A DNA stretch of 6,716 nt from contig BEIP01000078.1 of assembly GCA_002898955.1 (NCBI GenBank), forward strand, positions 1 to 6,716, read 5' to 3'. Below the pieces are notes generated by a model. That model was not told the origin of the DNA. It did not search any database and was given only the letters and a program-made list of their open reading frames with translations. This document shows, one piece after another, positions 1-6,528 of the stretch. The stretch comes from a bacterium HR39 (GTDB lineage Bacteria > Pseudomonadota > Alphaproteobacteria > Geminicoccales > Geminicoccaceae). How positions within the stretch are numbered: the first letter of the stretch is position 1; each line of letters begins with the position of its first letter. The translations under genes were made by a program, and so were the position numbers.

Positions 1-678
1 GGCCGCGGCGAGACCATCGCCGATACCGCCCGCGTGCTCTCCCGCTACGTGCACGTCGTCACCATCCGCACCGACGCCCACGCCAAGCTGCTGGAGTTCG
101 CCGAACACGCCTCGGTGCCGGTGATCAACGCGCTGACCGAACACAGCCACCCCTGCCAGATCGTCGCCGATCTGCAGACCTTCGAGGAGCACCGCGGTCC
201 CGTCGGCGGGCGCGTCGTCGCCTGGGTGGGCGACTTCAACAACGTGGCCCGCTCCTGGGCCCACGCCGCGGGGCTGCTGCGCTTCGTGCTGCGGGTGGCC
301 TGTCCGCCCGAGCTCGCGCCCGAGCCGGAGCTTTTGGCCTGGGTGCGGGAGAGGGGCGGCAGCCTGCGGGTCTACGCCGACCCGCGCGAGGCGGTGCGCG
401 GGGCGGATGCGGTGGTGACCGACGTCTGGGTGTCGATGAACGACGCCGAGGGCGAGCGCAAGCGCCGGCTGCTGGAGCCCTACCGTGTGGATGCGGATCT
501 CATGGCGCTGGCCGCGCCGGGGGCCATCTTCATGCACTGCCTGCCGGCACACCGCGGCGAGGAGGTCACGGCCGAGGTGATCGACGGCCCGCAGTCGGTG
601 GTCTTCGACGAGGCGGAGAACCGCCTGCACGCCCAGAAGGCGATCCTCTGCTGGTGCCTCGGCGAACTGCCGGAATAG
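1..678 (+). CDS. argF: Ornithine carbamoyltransferase, C-terminal part (5' end outside window)
   Basis: This is the cytoplasmic enzyme of arginine synthesis that transfers the carbamoyl group of carbamoyl phosphate to L-ornithine, giving citrulline. The reading frame is open from base 1 with no stop upstream, so the gene begins before the window. 225 residues are visible against a usual length near 305, so about 80 N-terminal residues, including the first carbamoyl-phosphate loop, are missing. Visible family motifs, numbered in the fragment, are HPCQ at 50-53 (carbamoyl phosphate and domain contact), DVWVSM at 141-146 (the ornithine-side loop) and HCLPAHRG from 179, whose Cys180 belongs to the ornithine-binding active site. 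The C-terminus with [11 protein letters not shown] is complete and ends in TAG. A GTG at 34 is internal, not the start. hslO follows after 3 bases, a pairing familiar from alphaproteobacteria. Identification is secure; the symbol could also be argI in some naming schemes. Confidence 0.95.
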   Translation, partial: GRGETIADTARVLSRYVHVVTIRTDAHAKLLEFAEHASVPVINALTEHSHPCQIVADLQTFEEHRGPVGGRVVAWVGDFNNVARSWAHAAGLLRFVLRVACPPELAPEPELLAWVRERGGSLRVYADPREAVRGADAVVTDVWVSMNDAEGERKRRLLEPYRVDADLMALAAPGAIFMHCLPAHRGEEVTAEVIDGPQSVVFDEAENRLHAQKAILCWCLGELPE

Positions 679-681
679 CCC

Positions 682-1617
682 ATGAGCGCCACCGTGCTCC
701 ACGGCGAGGACCTGGTCCTCCCCTTCCTGCTGGAGCGCGCGAGCGTGCGCGGACGGCTGGTGCGCCTGTTCCGCACCGCCGACTACGTGCTGAGCGCCCA
801 CCGCTATCCCGAGGCCGTCTCGCGCCACCTCGCCGAGCTGCTGGTGCTCGGCGCCTCCTTCGTCGGCGCTCTCAAGTTCGAGGGCGTTTTCAGCCTCCAG
901 GTGCGCGGCAACGGGCCGGTGCGCCTCATGGTGGTGGACGTGACCAACGACGGCGTCATGCGCGGCTACGCCTCCTTCGACCGCGCGCGGGTGGAGAAGC
1001 TGGCGAAGGCGAACGCCGCCACCCTCTTCGGCGGTGGCGTGCTGGTGCTCACCGTCGACCAGCGCGCGGTGGGCGGCGACCTCCAGCAGGGCATCGTGCG
1101 CCTCGATGGCGAGAGCCTGAGCGAGGCGCTGCTCACCTACTTCCGCCAGAGCGAACAGATCCCCACCGCCGTGCGCACGGCGAGCGGCCGCGCTCCCCTC
1201 GGCGGCCGCTGGCGCGCCGCCGGCATCCTGCTGCAGGCCATGCCCGGCGAGGGCGCGCGCGATCCGGCCGAGCGCGGGGAGCACTGGCGGCGGGTGGTGA
1301 TGCTGCTCGACACCGTCACCGAAGAGGAGCTCCTCGACGAGCGCCTGGCGCCGCACGACCTGCTCTTCCGCCTGTTCCACGAGGAGGGCGTGCGGGTCTT
1401 CGACCCTTGGCGCATCGAGCCGGGCTGCTCGTGCAGCGAGGAGCGGGCGCGCGACATGCTGCTGCAGTTTCCCGTCGAGGAGATCGCGGGCATGCGCCGC
1501 GACGACGGCAGCATCGAGGTGACCTGCCAGTTCTGCAGCCGCAGCTACGTCTTCGACCGCGAAGCGGTGGAGCGCATCCTCGGCGAACGCCGCCGGCGCG
1601 AGGAGGTGCGCGGATGA
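682..1617 (+). CDS. hslO: Redox-regulated molecular chaperone Hsp33
   Basis: Hsp33 is a cytoplasmic holdase that is inactive when reduced and zinc-bound, and becomes active when oxidation and unfolding release the zinc. The 311-residue product has the N-terminal substrate-binding domain (about 1-190, with VRGRLVRL near 22 and LKFEGVFSLQ near 64), a linker and a C-terminal redox switch. The switch cysteines are all present: CSC at 249-251 and CQFC at 282-285. The 30 residues between the pairs equal the spacing in the E. coli protein (C234 to C265), so the switch should work. The ATG at 682 has only a modest Shine-Dalgarno (GGAA at 672-675, 6 bases away), and the argF stop is 3 bases upstream, so translation is probably coupled to argF. 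The gene ends in an ATGA overlap with the lipoprotein gene. The C-terminal tail is rich in Arg and Glu. Length is slightly above the usual 290-300. Confidence 0.95.
   Translation: MSATVLHGEDLVLPFLLERASVRGRLVRLFRTADYVLSAHRYPEAVSRHLAELLVLGASFVGALKFEGVFSLQVRGNGPVRLMVVDVTNDGVMRGYASFDRARVEKLAKANAATLFGGGVLVLTVDQRAVGGDLQQGIVRLDGESLSEALLTYFRQSEQIPTAVRTASGRAPLGGRWRAAGILLQAMPGEGARDPAERGEHWRRVVMLLDTVTEEELLDERLAPHDLLFRLFHEEGVRVFDPWRIEPGCSCSEERARDMLLQFPVEEIAGMRRDDGSIEVTCQFCSRSYVFDREAVERILGERRRREEVRG
1601..1607 (+). promoter_or_regulatory. Ribosome binding site for the lipoprotein gene
   Basis: AGGAGGT, a full-length match to the anti-Shine-Dalgarno sequence, lies inside the end of hslO and 6 bases before the ATG at 1614. 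It fixes the start of the next gene and suggests that gene is translated efficiently in its own right and not only by coupling. Confidence 0.8.
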
Positions 1618-2216
1618 TCCGGCGCACGCTCTTTGCCCTCGCCATCGCCGCTCTCGCCGCCGCCTGCACCTCCGGCGTGCCGCCCGACCGGCCGCCGCGG
1701 GAGCCGCTGCCGGTGCTGCGCCTCGCGGTGGGCTCGGTGCAGATGGTGGACCGCAGCCGCACGCCACAGGGGGACTTCCTCGACCGCCGCCGCTCGCGCG
1801 AGCTCGCCGCGAAGGCCCGGGAGGTGCTGCAGCGGCAGGTGGTGGCGGCGGGCGGGCCCGGCTCGGCCGAGGTGGCGATCGAGCGGGCGCGGCTCGTGCG
1901 GGTGCCGGTGGAGAGGGAGAGCGGCATCACCTCCTATTTCCGCCGCGACGTGGTGGCGCGGCTTTCGGCCGAGCTCGCCGTGCGCCTGTCGATCCGCGAC
2001 GAAACCGGCGCCGAACGGGCCTTCGCCGTGGTGGAGGTGGCCCGCGAGCGGCCGGTGCTGGAGGGCACGGCGGCGGTGGAGGTCGACCGGCTGGCCGGCG
2101 AGCTGGCCGAGGCCAGCGTCGACGCCCTGGTGCGTTCGCTGGTCGCGCGCGGCGAGAAGGACCTCGCCGCCTGGCTGGCGCTGGCGCCGTGGACTCCGCG
2201 GGAGCGGACCCCGTGA
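1614..2216 (+). CDS. Predicted lipoprotein of unknown function
   Basis: This is a 200-residue protein I cannot assign to a named family. The N-terminus is a typical lipoprotein signal peptide: positive MIRR, a hydrophobic stretch at about 5-17, and a lipobox-like LAAAC with the lipidation Cys at 18. The mature part of 183 residues would be membrane-anchored in the envelope. It is rich in Arg, Ala, Glu and Val and looks mixed alpha/beta, with a strand around LRLAVGSVQMVD, a helix over the region holding KAREVLQRQV, and later strands such as LSAELAVRLSI. This pattern (an early strand, then a conserved-looking segment, then a LxVRLxI strand) resembles a group of uncharacterised alphaproteobacterial lipoproteins as I remember them; that is an impression, not a search result. 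The start is set by a perfect Shine-Dalgarno and an ATGA overlap with hslO. It overlaps the aminotransferase start by 4 bases. No enzyme motif is visible. Confidence 0.8.
   Translation: MIRRTLFALAIAALAAACTSGVPPDRPPREPLPVLRLAVGSVQMVDRSRTPQGDFLDRRRSRELAAKAREVLQRQVVAAGGPGSAEVAIERARLVRVPVERESGITSYFRRDVVARLSAELAVRLSIRDETGAERAFAVVEVARERPVLEGTAAVEVDRLAGELAEASVDALVRSLVARGEKDLAAWLALAPWTPRERTP
2200..2204 (+). promoter_or_regulatory. Ribosome binding site deciding the aminotransferase start
   Basis: GGGAG lies 8 bases before the GTG at 2213. No comparable site precedes the upstream in-frame GTG at 2189, so the later start is preferred. Confidence 0.7.
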
Positions 2217-3550
2217 GCTACGTCTTCCACCGTCACCTGCACGAGCACTATCCGGTGGTGGCGGGCGGCGAGGGCTGCTGGCTGATCGACGCCGAGGGCC
2301 GCCGCTATCTCGATGCGAGCGGCGGGGCCGCCGTGTCCTGCCTCGGCCACAACCACCCGCAGGTGCAGGAGGCGATCATCCGCCAAGTGCGCGAGATCGC
2401 CTATGCCCACACCGCCTTCTTCACGAGCCGCGCCGCCGAGGAGCTGGCCGAACACCTCGTGACCCGCGCACCGGGCGACTTCGCGCGGGTCTACTTCGTC
2501 TCGGGCGGCTCCGAGGCGGTGGAGGCGGCACTCAAGATGGCGCGCCAGTACTTCGTCGAGATCGGCGAGCCGCAGCGCACCGTCTTCGTCGCCCGCCGCC
2601 AGTCCTACCACGGCACCACCGTCGGCGCGCTTTCGGTGGGCGGCAACTTCTGGCGCCGGCGCCCCTTCCAGCCGCTGCTGCGCCTCGAGGTGGAACACGT
2701 CTCGCCCTGCTACGCCTACCGCGGCCGCGAGCCGGGCGAGAGCGAGGAGGCCTACGGCCGGCGGCTCGTGCGCGAACTCGAAGAGACGCTGGAGCGCGTC
2801 GGGCCGGAGCGGGTGATCGCCTTCGTCGCCGAGCCGGTGGTGGGCGCCACCATGGGGGCGGTGCCGGCGGTGCCCGGCTATTTCCGGGGCATCCGCGAGC
2901 TGTGCGACCGCCACGGCATCCTGCTGATCCTCGACGAGGTGATGTGCGGCATGGGCCGCATCGGCACCCTCTACGCCTTCGAGCAGGAGGGTGTGGTGCC
3001 GGACCTCGGCACCATGGCCAAGGGGCTGGGCGGCGGTTACCAGCCCGTCGGCGCGGTGCTGGCACGCCGCAAGATCGTGGAGGCCATCGCGCGGGGAAGC
3101 GGCTTCTTCCAGCATGGCCACACCTACATGGGCCACCCCACGGCCTGTGCCGCGGCGCTCGCCGTGCAGCGGGTGATCGAGCGCGACGGCCTGCTCGCCC
3201 GGGTGCGGGAGATGGGGGAAGCGCTGCGCGAGCGGCTGGAAGCGCGCTTCGGCCAGCACCCGCACGTGGGTGATGTCCGTGGCCGCGGGCTGTTCCGCGG
3301 GCTGGAGCTGGTGGAGGACCGGGAGACGCAGCGCCCCTTCCCTCCGGCCACCCGCCTGCACGCCCGCATCCAGAAGCGGGCCATGGCCGAGGGGCTGATC
3401 TGCTACCCCATGGGCGGCACCATCGACGGCGAGCACGGCCACCACGTGCTGCTGGCCCCGCCCTTCGTCATCTCCGAGGACGAGCTCGACCTGCTGGTGG
3501 AACGCCTCGCCCGCGCCATCGACGGGGCGATCGCGGAGCTGAGGGGATGA
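2213..3550 (+). CDS. Class III PLP-dependent aminotransferase
   Basis: A fold-type I, class III (omega/beta-amino acid type) aminotransferase, 445 residues from the preferred start, which is normal for the family. Visible PLP-site features are SGGSEA at 97-102 (phosphate loop), SYHG at 131-134 (Tyr132 stacks on the cofactor ring), Glu207 in AEP, Asp241 in LILDEV (ring nitrogen), Lys270 in MAKGLGGGY (Schiff base) and the later HGHTYMGHPTACAAALA segment. The substrate cannot be read from sequence: the class covers ornithine, GABA, beta-alanine, diamines and others. The BKACE gene overlaps its end by 4 bases, which suggests the keto product is a beta-keto acid passed to that enzyme, i.e. a beta-amino acid or similar donor (inference). 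I chose the GTG at 2213, overlapping the lipoprotein stop as GTGA with a good ribosome site; an in-frame GTG at 2189 would add 8 residues without one. The first residues then read MSYVFHRHLHEHYPVV, a natural-looking start. Confidence 0.92.
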   Translation: MSYVFHRHLHEHYPVVAGGEGCWLIDAEGRRYLDASGGAAVSCLGHNHPQVQEAIIRQVREIAYAHTAFFTSRAAEELAEHLVTRAPGDFARVYFVSGGSEAVEAALKMARQYFVEIGEPQRTVFVARRQSYHGTTVGALSVGGNFWRRRPFQPLLRLEVEHVSPCYAYRGREPGESEEAYGRRLVRELEETLERVGPERVIAFVAEPVVGATMGAVPAVPGYFRGIRELCDRHGILLILDEVMCGMGRIGTLYAFEQEGVVPDLGTMAKGLGGGYQPVGAVLARRKIVEAIARGSGFFQHGHTYMGHPTACAAALAVQRVIERDGLLARVREMGEALRERLEARFGQHPHVGDVRGRGLFRGLELVEDRETQRPFPPATRLHARIQKRAMAEGLICYPMGGTIDGEHGHHVLLAPPFVISEDELDLLVERLARAIDGAIAELRG

Positions 3551-4389
3551 GCGATCCCTTCGCCGCCCCCGCCGTCCTCATGGTGGCGCCCAACGGGGCC
3601 CGGCGCACGGGTGCCGATCACCCGCGCCTGCCGGTGACGCTGGAGGCCGTGCTGGCCGAGGCGGAGGCCGCGGCCGATGCCGGGGCGGTGGCGCTGCACG
3701 TTCACGTGCGCGACGAGTCGGGCCGCCACAGCCTCGATCCCGAGCTCAACCGCCGCTGGTACGAGGCGCTGCGCGGGCGGGTGGGACACCGCCTCGTGCT
3801 GCAGCTCACCACCGAGGCGGCCGGCATCCACGGGGCAGAGGCGCAGATGCGCGTGGTGGAGGAGGTGCGCCCCGAAGCCGTCTCGCTGGCGCTGCGCGAA
3901 TTCGCCCCCGAGGGCGAGCCGTCCGCCGACGTCCGGCGGTTCCTCGAGCGGCTCGCCGCCCGCAGCGTCAGCCCCCAGTACATCCTCTACACGCCCGAGG
4001 AGGTCGCCCGCTTCCGGGAGCTCCGGGAAAATGGCGTGATCCCGCAGCGGCGTCCCTTCGTGCTGTTCGTGCTGGGCCGCCACACGGCACCGGGCGAGCC
4101 GGTGGATCCCGCCCAGGTGGACGCCTTCCTCGCCCGCCACGACCCCGCCTGCCCCTTCATGGTCTGCGCCTTCGAGCGGCGCGAGAGCGCGTGCCTCGTG
4201 CATGCGGCGGTGCACGGCGGGCATCTGCGGGTGGGCTTCGAGAACAGCCTCGTCCACGGCGACGGCCGCCCCGCAGCCTGCAACGCCGAGCGGATCGAGG
4301 ACGTGCGCACCATCTTGCGCCGCATCGGCCGCCCCCTCGCGGACCTCGCCGCCGCCCGCGCCATCTTCGGCGAAGCGGCGCGGGTCTGA
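3547..4389 (+). CDS. BKACE-family beta-keto acid cleavage enzyme (DUF849)
   Basis: A TIM-barrel, zinc-dependent enzyme of the family founded by 3-keto-5-aminohexanoate cleavage enzyme. Members condense a beta-keto acid with acetyl-CoA to give acetoacetate and a new acyl-CoA. The 280 residues match the usual length. The first strand reads LMVAPNGARR at about 11-20. The metal and substrate motif HVHVRD is at 51-56, with His51 and His53 as the expected zinc ligands and Asp56 after them. PQYILY lies near residue 145, and the late-strand motif GHLRVGFENS at 225-234 holds His226 and Glu232. The GFENS form replaces the GLEDN of the lysine-fermentation enzyme and, from memory, is common in a shorter proteobacterial subfamily, so the substrate is probably not 3-keto-5-aminohexanoate. 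Translation is coupled to the aminotransferase by an ATGA overlap, with GGAG at 3535-3538. Family membership is clear; the true substrate is unknown, so no symbol is given. Confidence 0.9.
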   Translation: MSDPFAAPAVLMVAPNGARRTGADHPRLPVTLEAVLAEAEAAADAGAVALHVHVRDESGRHSLDPELNRRWYEALRGRVGHRLVLQLTTEAAGIHGAEAQMRVVEEVRPEAVSLALREFAPEGEPSADVRRFLERLAARSVSPQYILYTPEEVARFRELRENGVIPQRRPFVLFVLGRHTAPGEPVDPAQVDAFLARHDPACPFMVCAFERRESACLVHAAVHGGHLRVGFENSLVHGDGRPAACNAERIEDVRTILRRIGRPLADLAAARAIFGEAARV

Positions 4390-4396
4390 GGCGCGC

Positions 4397-4406
4397 AGGA
4401 AGGGAG
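4397..4406 (+). promoter_or_regulatory. Ribosome binding site for the UDP-glucuronate decarboxylase gene
   Basis: The purine run AGGAAGGGAG sits in the 24-base gap between the BKACE stop and the ATG at 4414, 7 bases before that start. The gap is filled by this site, leaving no room for a terminator plus promoter, so the downstream gene is probably read from the upstream transcript or from a promoter inside the BKACE gene. Confidence 0.7.
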
Positions 4407-4413
4407 AGCCGGC

Positions 4414-5409
4414 ATGGTCCCCGTCTATTCGGCCAGACGCATCCTCGTGACGGGCGGGGCGGGATTTCTGGGCTCGCACCTGTGCGAGCGGCTCTTGGCG
4501 GCCGGGCACGAGGTGCTGTGCGTGGACAACTTCTACACCGGCCGGCGGGCCAACGTGGCGCACCTTTTGGACGATCCGCGCTTCGAACTGATGCGCCACG
4601 ACATCACCTTCCCGCTGTATGTGGAGGTGGACCAGATCTACAATCTGGCCTGTCCCGCCTCGCCGGTGCACTACCAGTTCGACCCGGTCCAGACCACCAA
4701 GGTCTCGGTGCACGGCGCCATCAACATGCTGGGGCTCGCCAAGCGGCGGAAGGCCCGCATCCTCCAGGCCTCCACCAGCGAGGTCTACGGCGATCCCGAG
4801 GTGCACCCGCAGAGCGAGGACTACCGCGGCAACGTCAATCCCATCGGCCCGCGGGCGTGCTACGACGAGGGCAAGCGCTGCGCCGAGACGCTGTTCTTCG
4901 ACTACCACCGCCAGCACGGGCTGGAGATCAAGGTGGCGCGGATCTTCAACACCTACGGTCCGCGCATGCACCCCAACGATGGGCGGGTGGTCTCCAACTT
5001 CGTGGTCCAGGCGCTGCTCGGCCGGCCGCTCACCGTCTACGGCGACGGCTCGCAGACGCGCAGCTTCTGCTACGTGGACGATCTGATCGAGGGGCTGGTG
5101 CGGCTGATGGAGAGCCCGTCTGATATCACCGGGCCGATCAACCTCGGCAATCCCCAGGAGTTCACCATCCTGGAACTCGCGGAGCTCGTACGCGAGCTCA
5201 CCGGCTCGCGGTCGGAGATCGTCTTCCGGCCGCTGCCGCAGGACGATCCGGTGCGGCGCTGTCCGGACATCACCCGGGCGAGAACGCTGCTCGGCTGGGA
5301 GCCGAGGACGCCGCTTCGCGAGGGACTGGAGAGGACGATCGCGTGGTTCGACCGGCTGCTCGCCGGCCGGGAGGGCGAGAGACTGGCGAAGGAGGGCATG
5401 GCATCGTGA
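4414..5409 (+). CDS. uxs: UDP-glucuronate decarboxylase (UDP-xylose synthase), extended SDR
   Basis: The enzyme oxidises UDP-glucuronate at C4 with bound NAD, loses the C6 carboxyl as CO2 and re-reduces the intermediate, giving UDP-xylose for surface polysaccharide or other glycoconjugates. The 331 residues have the Rossmann motif GGAGFLG (glycines 14, 17 and 20) and the ribose-binding Asp-Asn of [19 protein letters not shown] is a decarboxylase hallmark. Thr121 lies in [10 protein letters not shown], and the catalytic pair Tyr150 and Lys154 lies in [21 protein letters not shown] and [15 protein letters not shown] follow. This combination separates it from dTDP-glucose 4,6-dehydratases and UDP-glucose 4-epimerases. 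There is no N-terminal membrane anchor, as expected for the soluble bacterial form. It overlaps the next epimerase gene by 4 bases (GTGA), so the two are co-translated. The last residues, after about 310, form a charged tail that also encodes the next gene's ribosome site. Confidence 0.92.
   Translation: MVPVYSARRILVTGGAGFLGSHLCERLLAAGHEVLCVDNFYTGRRANVAHLLDDPRFELMRHDITFPLYVEVDQIYNLACPASPVHYQFDPVQTTKVSVHGAINMLGLAKRRKARILQASTSEVYGDPEVHPQSEDYRGNVNPIGPRACYDEGKRCAETLFFDYHRQHGLEIKVARIFNTYGPRMHPNDGRVVSNFVVQALLGRPLTVYGDGSQTRSFCYVDDLIEGLVRLMESPSDITGPINLGNPQEFTILELAELVRELTGSRSEIVFRPLPQDDPVRRCPDITRARTLLGWEPRTPLREGLERTIAWFDRLLAGREGERLAKEGMAS
5389..5396 (+). promoter_or_regulatory. Ribosome binding site deciding the GME-like start
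   Basis: AAGGAGGG lies 9 bases before the GTG at 5406, inside the end of the upstream decarboxylase gene. It argues for that start over the in-frame GTG at 5343, which would make a 67-base overlap and add 21 Arg- and Gly-rich residues unlike the family. Confidence 0.8.
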
Positions 5410-6440
5410 GCGCACTGATTGACCGTGAGCGGGATCTGGTGGTGGTGACGGGGGCCGGCGGCTTCATCGGCGGCCATCTGGTACGGTACCTGAAGGAGCA
5501 GGGCTTCTCCCGCATCCGGGCGGTGGACATCAAGCCACTTCATGCTTGGTACCAGCGCTTCCTTGATGTCGACAACGTGGTGGCGGACCTGCGCCTGCGC
5601 GAGCCCTGCTATGCGGTGACGGAAGGCGCGCGCTGGGTGTTCAACCTCGCGGCCGACATGGGCGGCATGGGGTTCATCGAGACCCACAAGGCCGACTGCA
5701 TGATCTCGGTGCTGATCAACACCCACATGCTGCTTGCCTCGCGCGACAACGGCGTGGAGCGCTACTTCTATTCCTCCTCGGCCTGCGTCTATCCCGGCTA
5801 CCGGCAAAGGGATCCGAACGTCACGGCCCTGAAGGAGGAAGACGCCTATCCGGCCGATGCCGAGGACGGCTACGGTTGGGAGAAGCTGTTTTCGGAGCGC
5901 ATGTGCCGGCACTTCACGGAGGACTACGGGCTCACCACGCGCGTCGCGCGCTATCACAACGTCTACGGTCCCTACGGCACCTTCGACGGCGGGCGGGAGA
6001 AGGCGCCGGCCGCCATCTGCCGCAAGGTGGCGCAGGCTGTTTTGAGCGGGAAGCACGAGATCGAGATCTGGGGCGACGGCGAGCAGACCCGCAGCTTCAT
6101 GTACATCGACGACTGCCTCTACGGCACGCTGCGGATCATGGAGTCCGACATCGCCTATCCCATCAACCTCGGCAGCTCGGAGCTCGTGTCCATCAACCGG
6201 CTCGTGGACATCGTCGAGGCGATCGCCGGGGTGAAGCTGAAGCGGCGCTACAGGCTGGATGCGCCGCAGGGCGTACGGGGACGCAATTCGGACAACACCC
6301 GCATCCGCGCGGAGCTGGGCTGGGAGCCGTCGATCCCGCTGCGGGAGGGTCTGGAGAAGACCTACCGCTGGATCTACGACGAGCTGGCCGCCGGCCGCAC
6401 CGACAGCATCTTCACCCGCGACTTCGTGAAGGCGGCCTAA
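5406..6440 (+). CDS. GDP-mannose 3,5-epimerase-like NAD-dependent epimerase (extended SDR)
   Basis: The 344-residue product resembles plant GDP-mannose 3,5-epimerase, which converts GDP-mannose to GDP-L-galactose and GDP-L-gulose by C4 oxidation and epimerisation at C3 and C5. Shared stretches include TGAGGFIG (glycines 16, 19 and 22), [57 protein letters not shown] and GVRGRNSDN. Tyr156 and Lys160 are the SDR pair; Cys127 and Lys199 match the acid/base residues of the plant enzyme. All four sit exactly 18 positions below the Arabidopsis numbers as I know them (C145, Y174, K178, K217), so the active site looks complete. The GTG start at 5406 has a strong ribosome site and overlaps the upstream stop. 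The neighbouring UDP-xylose synthase and downstream methyltransferase suggest a job in polysaccharide precursor supply. The exact substrate in this bacterium is unproven; a different nucleotide-sugar is possible, so no symbol is given. Confidence 0.88.
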   Translation: MSALIDRERDLVVVTGAGGFIGGHLVRYLKEQGFSRIRAVDIKPLHAWYQRFLDVDNVVADLRLREPCYAVTEGARWVFNLAADMGGMGFIETHKADCMISVLINTHMLLASRDNGVERYFYSSSACVYPGYRQRDPNVTALKEEDAYPADAEDGYGWEKLFSERMCRHFTEDYGLTTRVARYHNVYGPYGTFDGGREKAPAAICRKVAQAVLSGKHEIEIWGDGEQTRSFMYIDDCLYGTLRIMESDIAYPINLGSSELVSINRLVDIVEAIAGVKLKRRYRLDAPQGVRGRNSDNTRIRAELGWEPSIPLREGLEKTYRWIYDELAAGRTDSIFTRDFVKAA

Positions 6441-6481
6441 GCGTGGCTCGGCGCGGCACGGTTGTTTGGGTGGAGAGGGAA
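6441..6481 (+). other. Short intergenic gap after the GME-like gene, with a candidate ribosome site
   Basis: These bases follow the TAA of the epimerase gene. I see no convincing terminator hairpin or promoter. GGAG at 6472-6475, within GGAGAGGG, is a good Shine-Dalgarno 6 bases before the ATG at 6482, which supports translation starting there. Confidence 0.5.
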
Positions 6482-6528
6482 ATGCTGCCCAGAGACACTT
6501 TGAACGAGCGACTTGAAAAATCGTCAGC
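6482..6528 (+). other. Probable N-terminal segment of the methyltransferase, out of frame with the rest
   Basis: From the ATG at 6482 the sequence encodes MLPRDTLNERLEK, a plausible start with a good ribosome site, and then runs into five A at 6516-6520. One extra A there would give the continuous product ...LNERLEKIVSMYPAALR..., joining smoothly to the methyltransferase frame at 6529. As written, this frame instead continues as a Ser-, Met- and Arg-rich peptide that stops at 6652 (56 residues) and shows no family likeness. So the segment is either the true N-terminus separated by a one-base loss (mutation or sequencing error) or the start of a short unrelated ORF. I favour the first reading, with moderate confidence. 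Confidence 0.45.

Noticed and set aside
654..1613. In-frame upstream extension of the lipoprotein ORF through hslO
   Set aside because: It is the shadow of hslO, giving Arg/Pro-rich nonsense. The perfect ribosome site and signal peptide place the real start at 1614.
4414..6440. Recent tandem duplication of the two epimerase-type genes
   Set aside because: Shared motifs such as GDGxQTRSF and LGWEPxxPLREGLE are general to extended SDRs. The proteins otherwise differ widely and the nucleotide matches are short.
6442..6470. CGTG...CACG inverted repeat as a terminator, or GGCAC-N5-TTTGG as a sigma-54 promoter, after the GME-like gene
   Set aside because: The stem is only 4 base pairs with no U tract, and the -12 GC of a sigma-54 site is missing.
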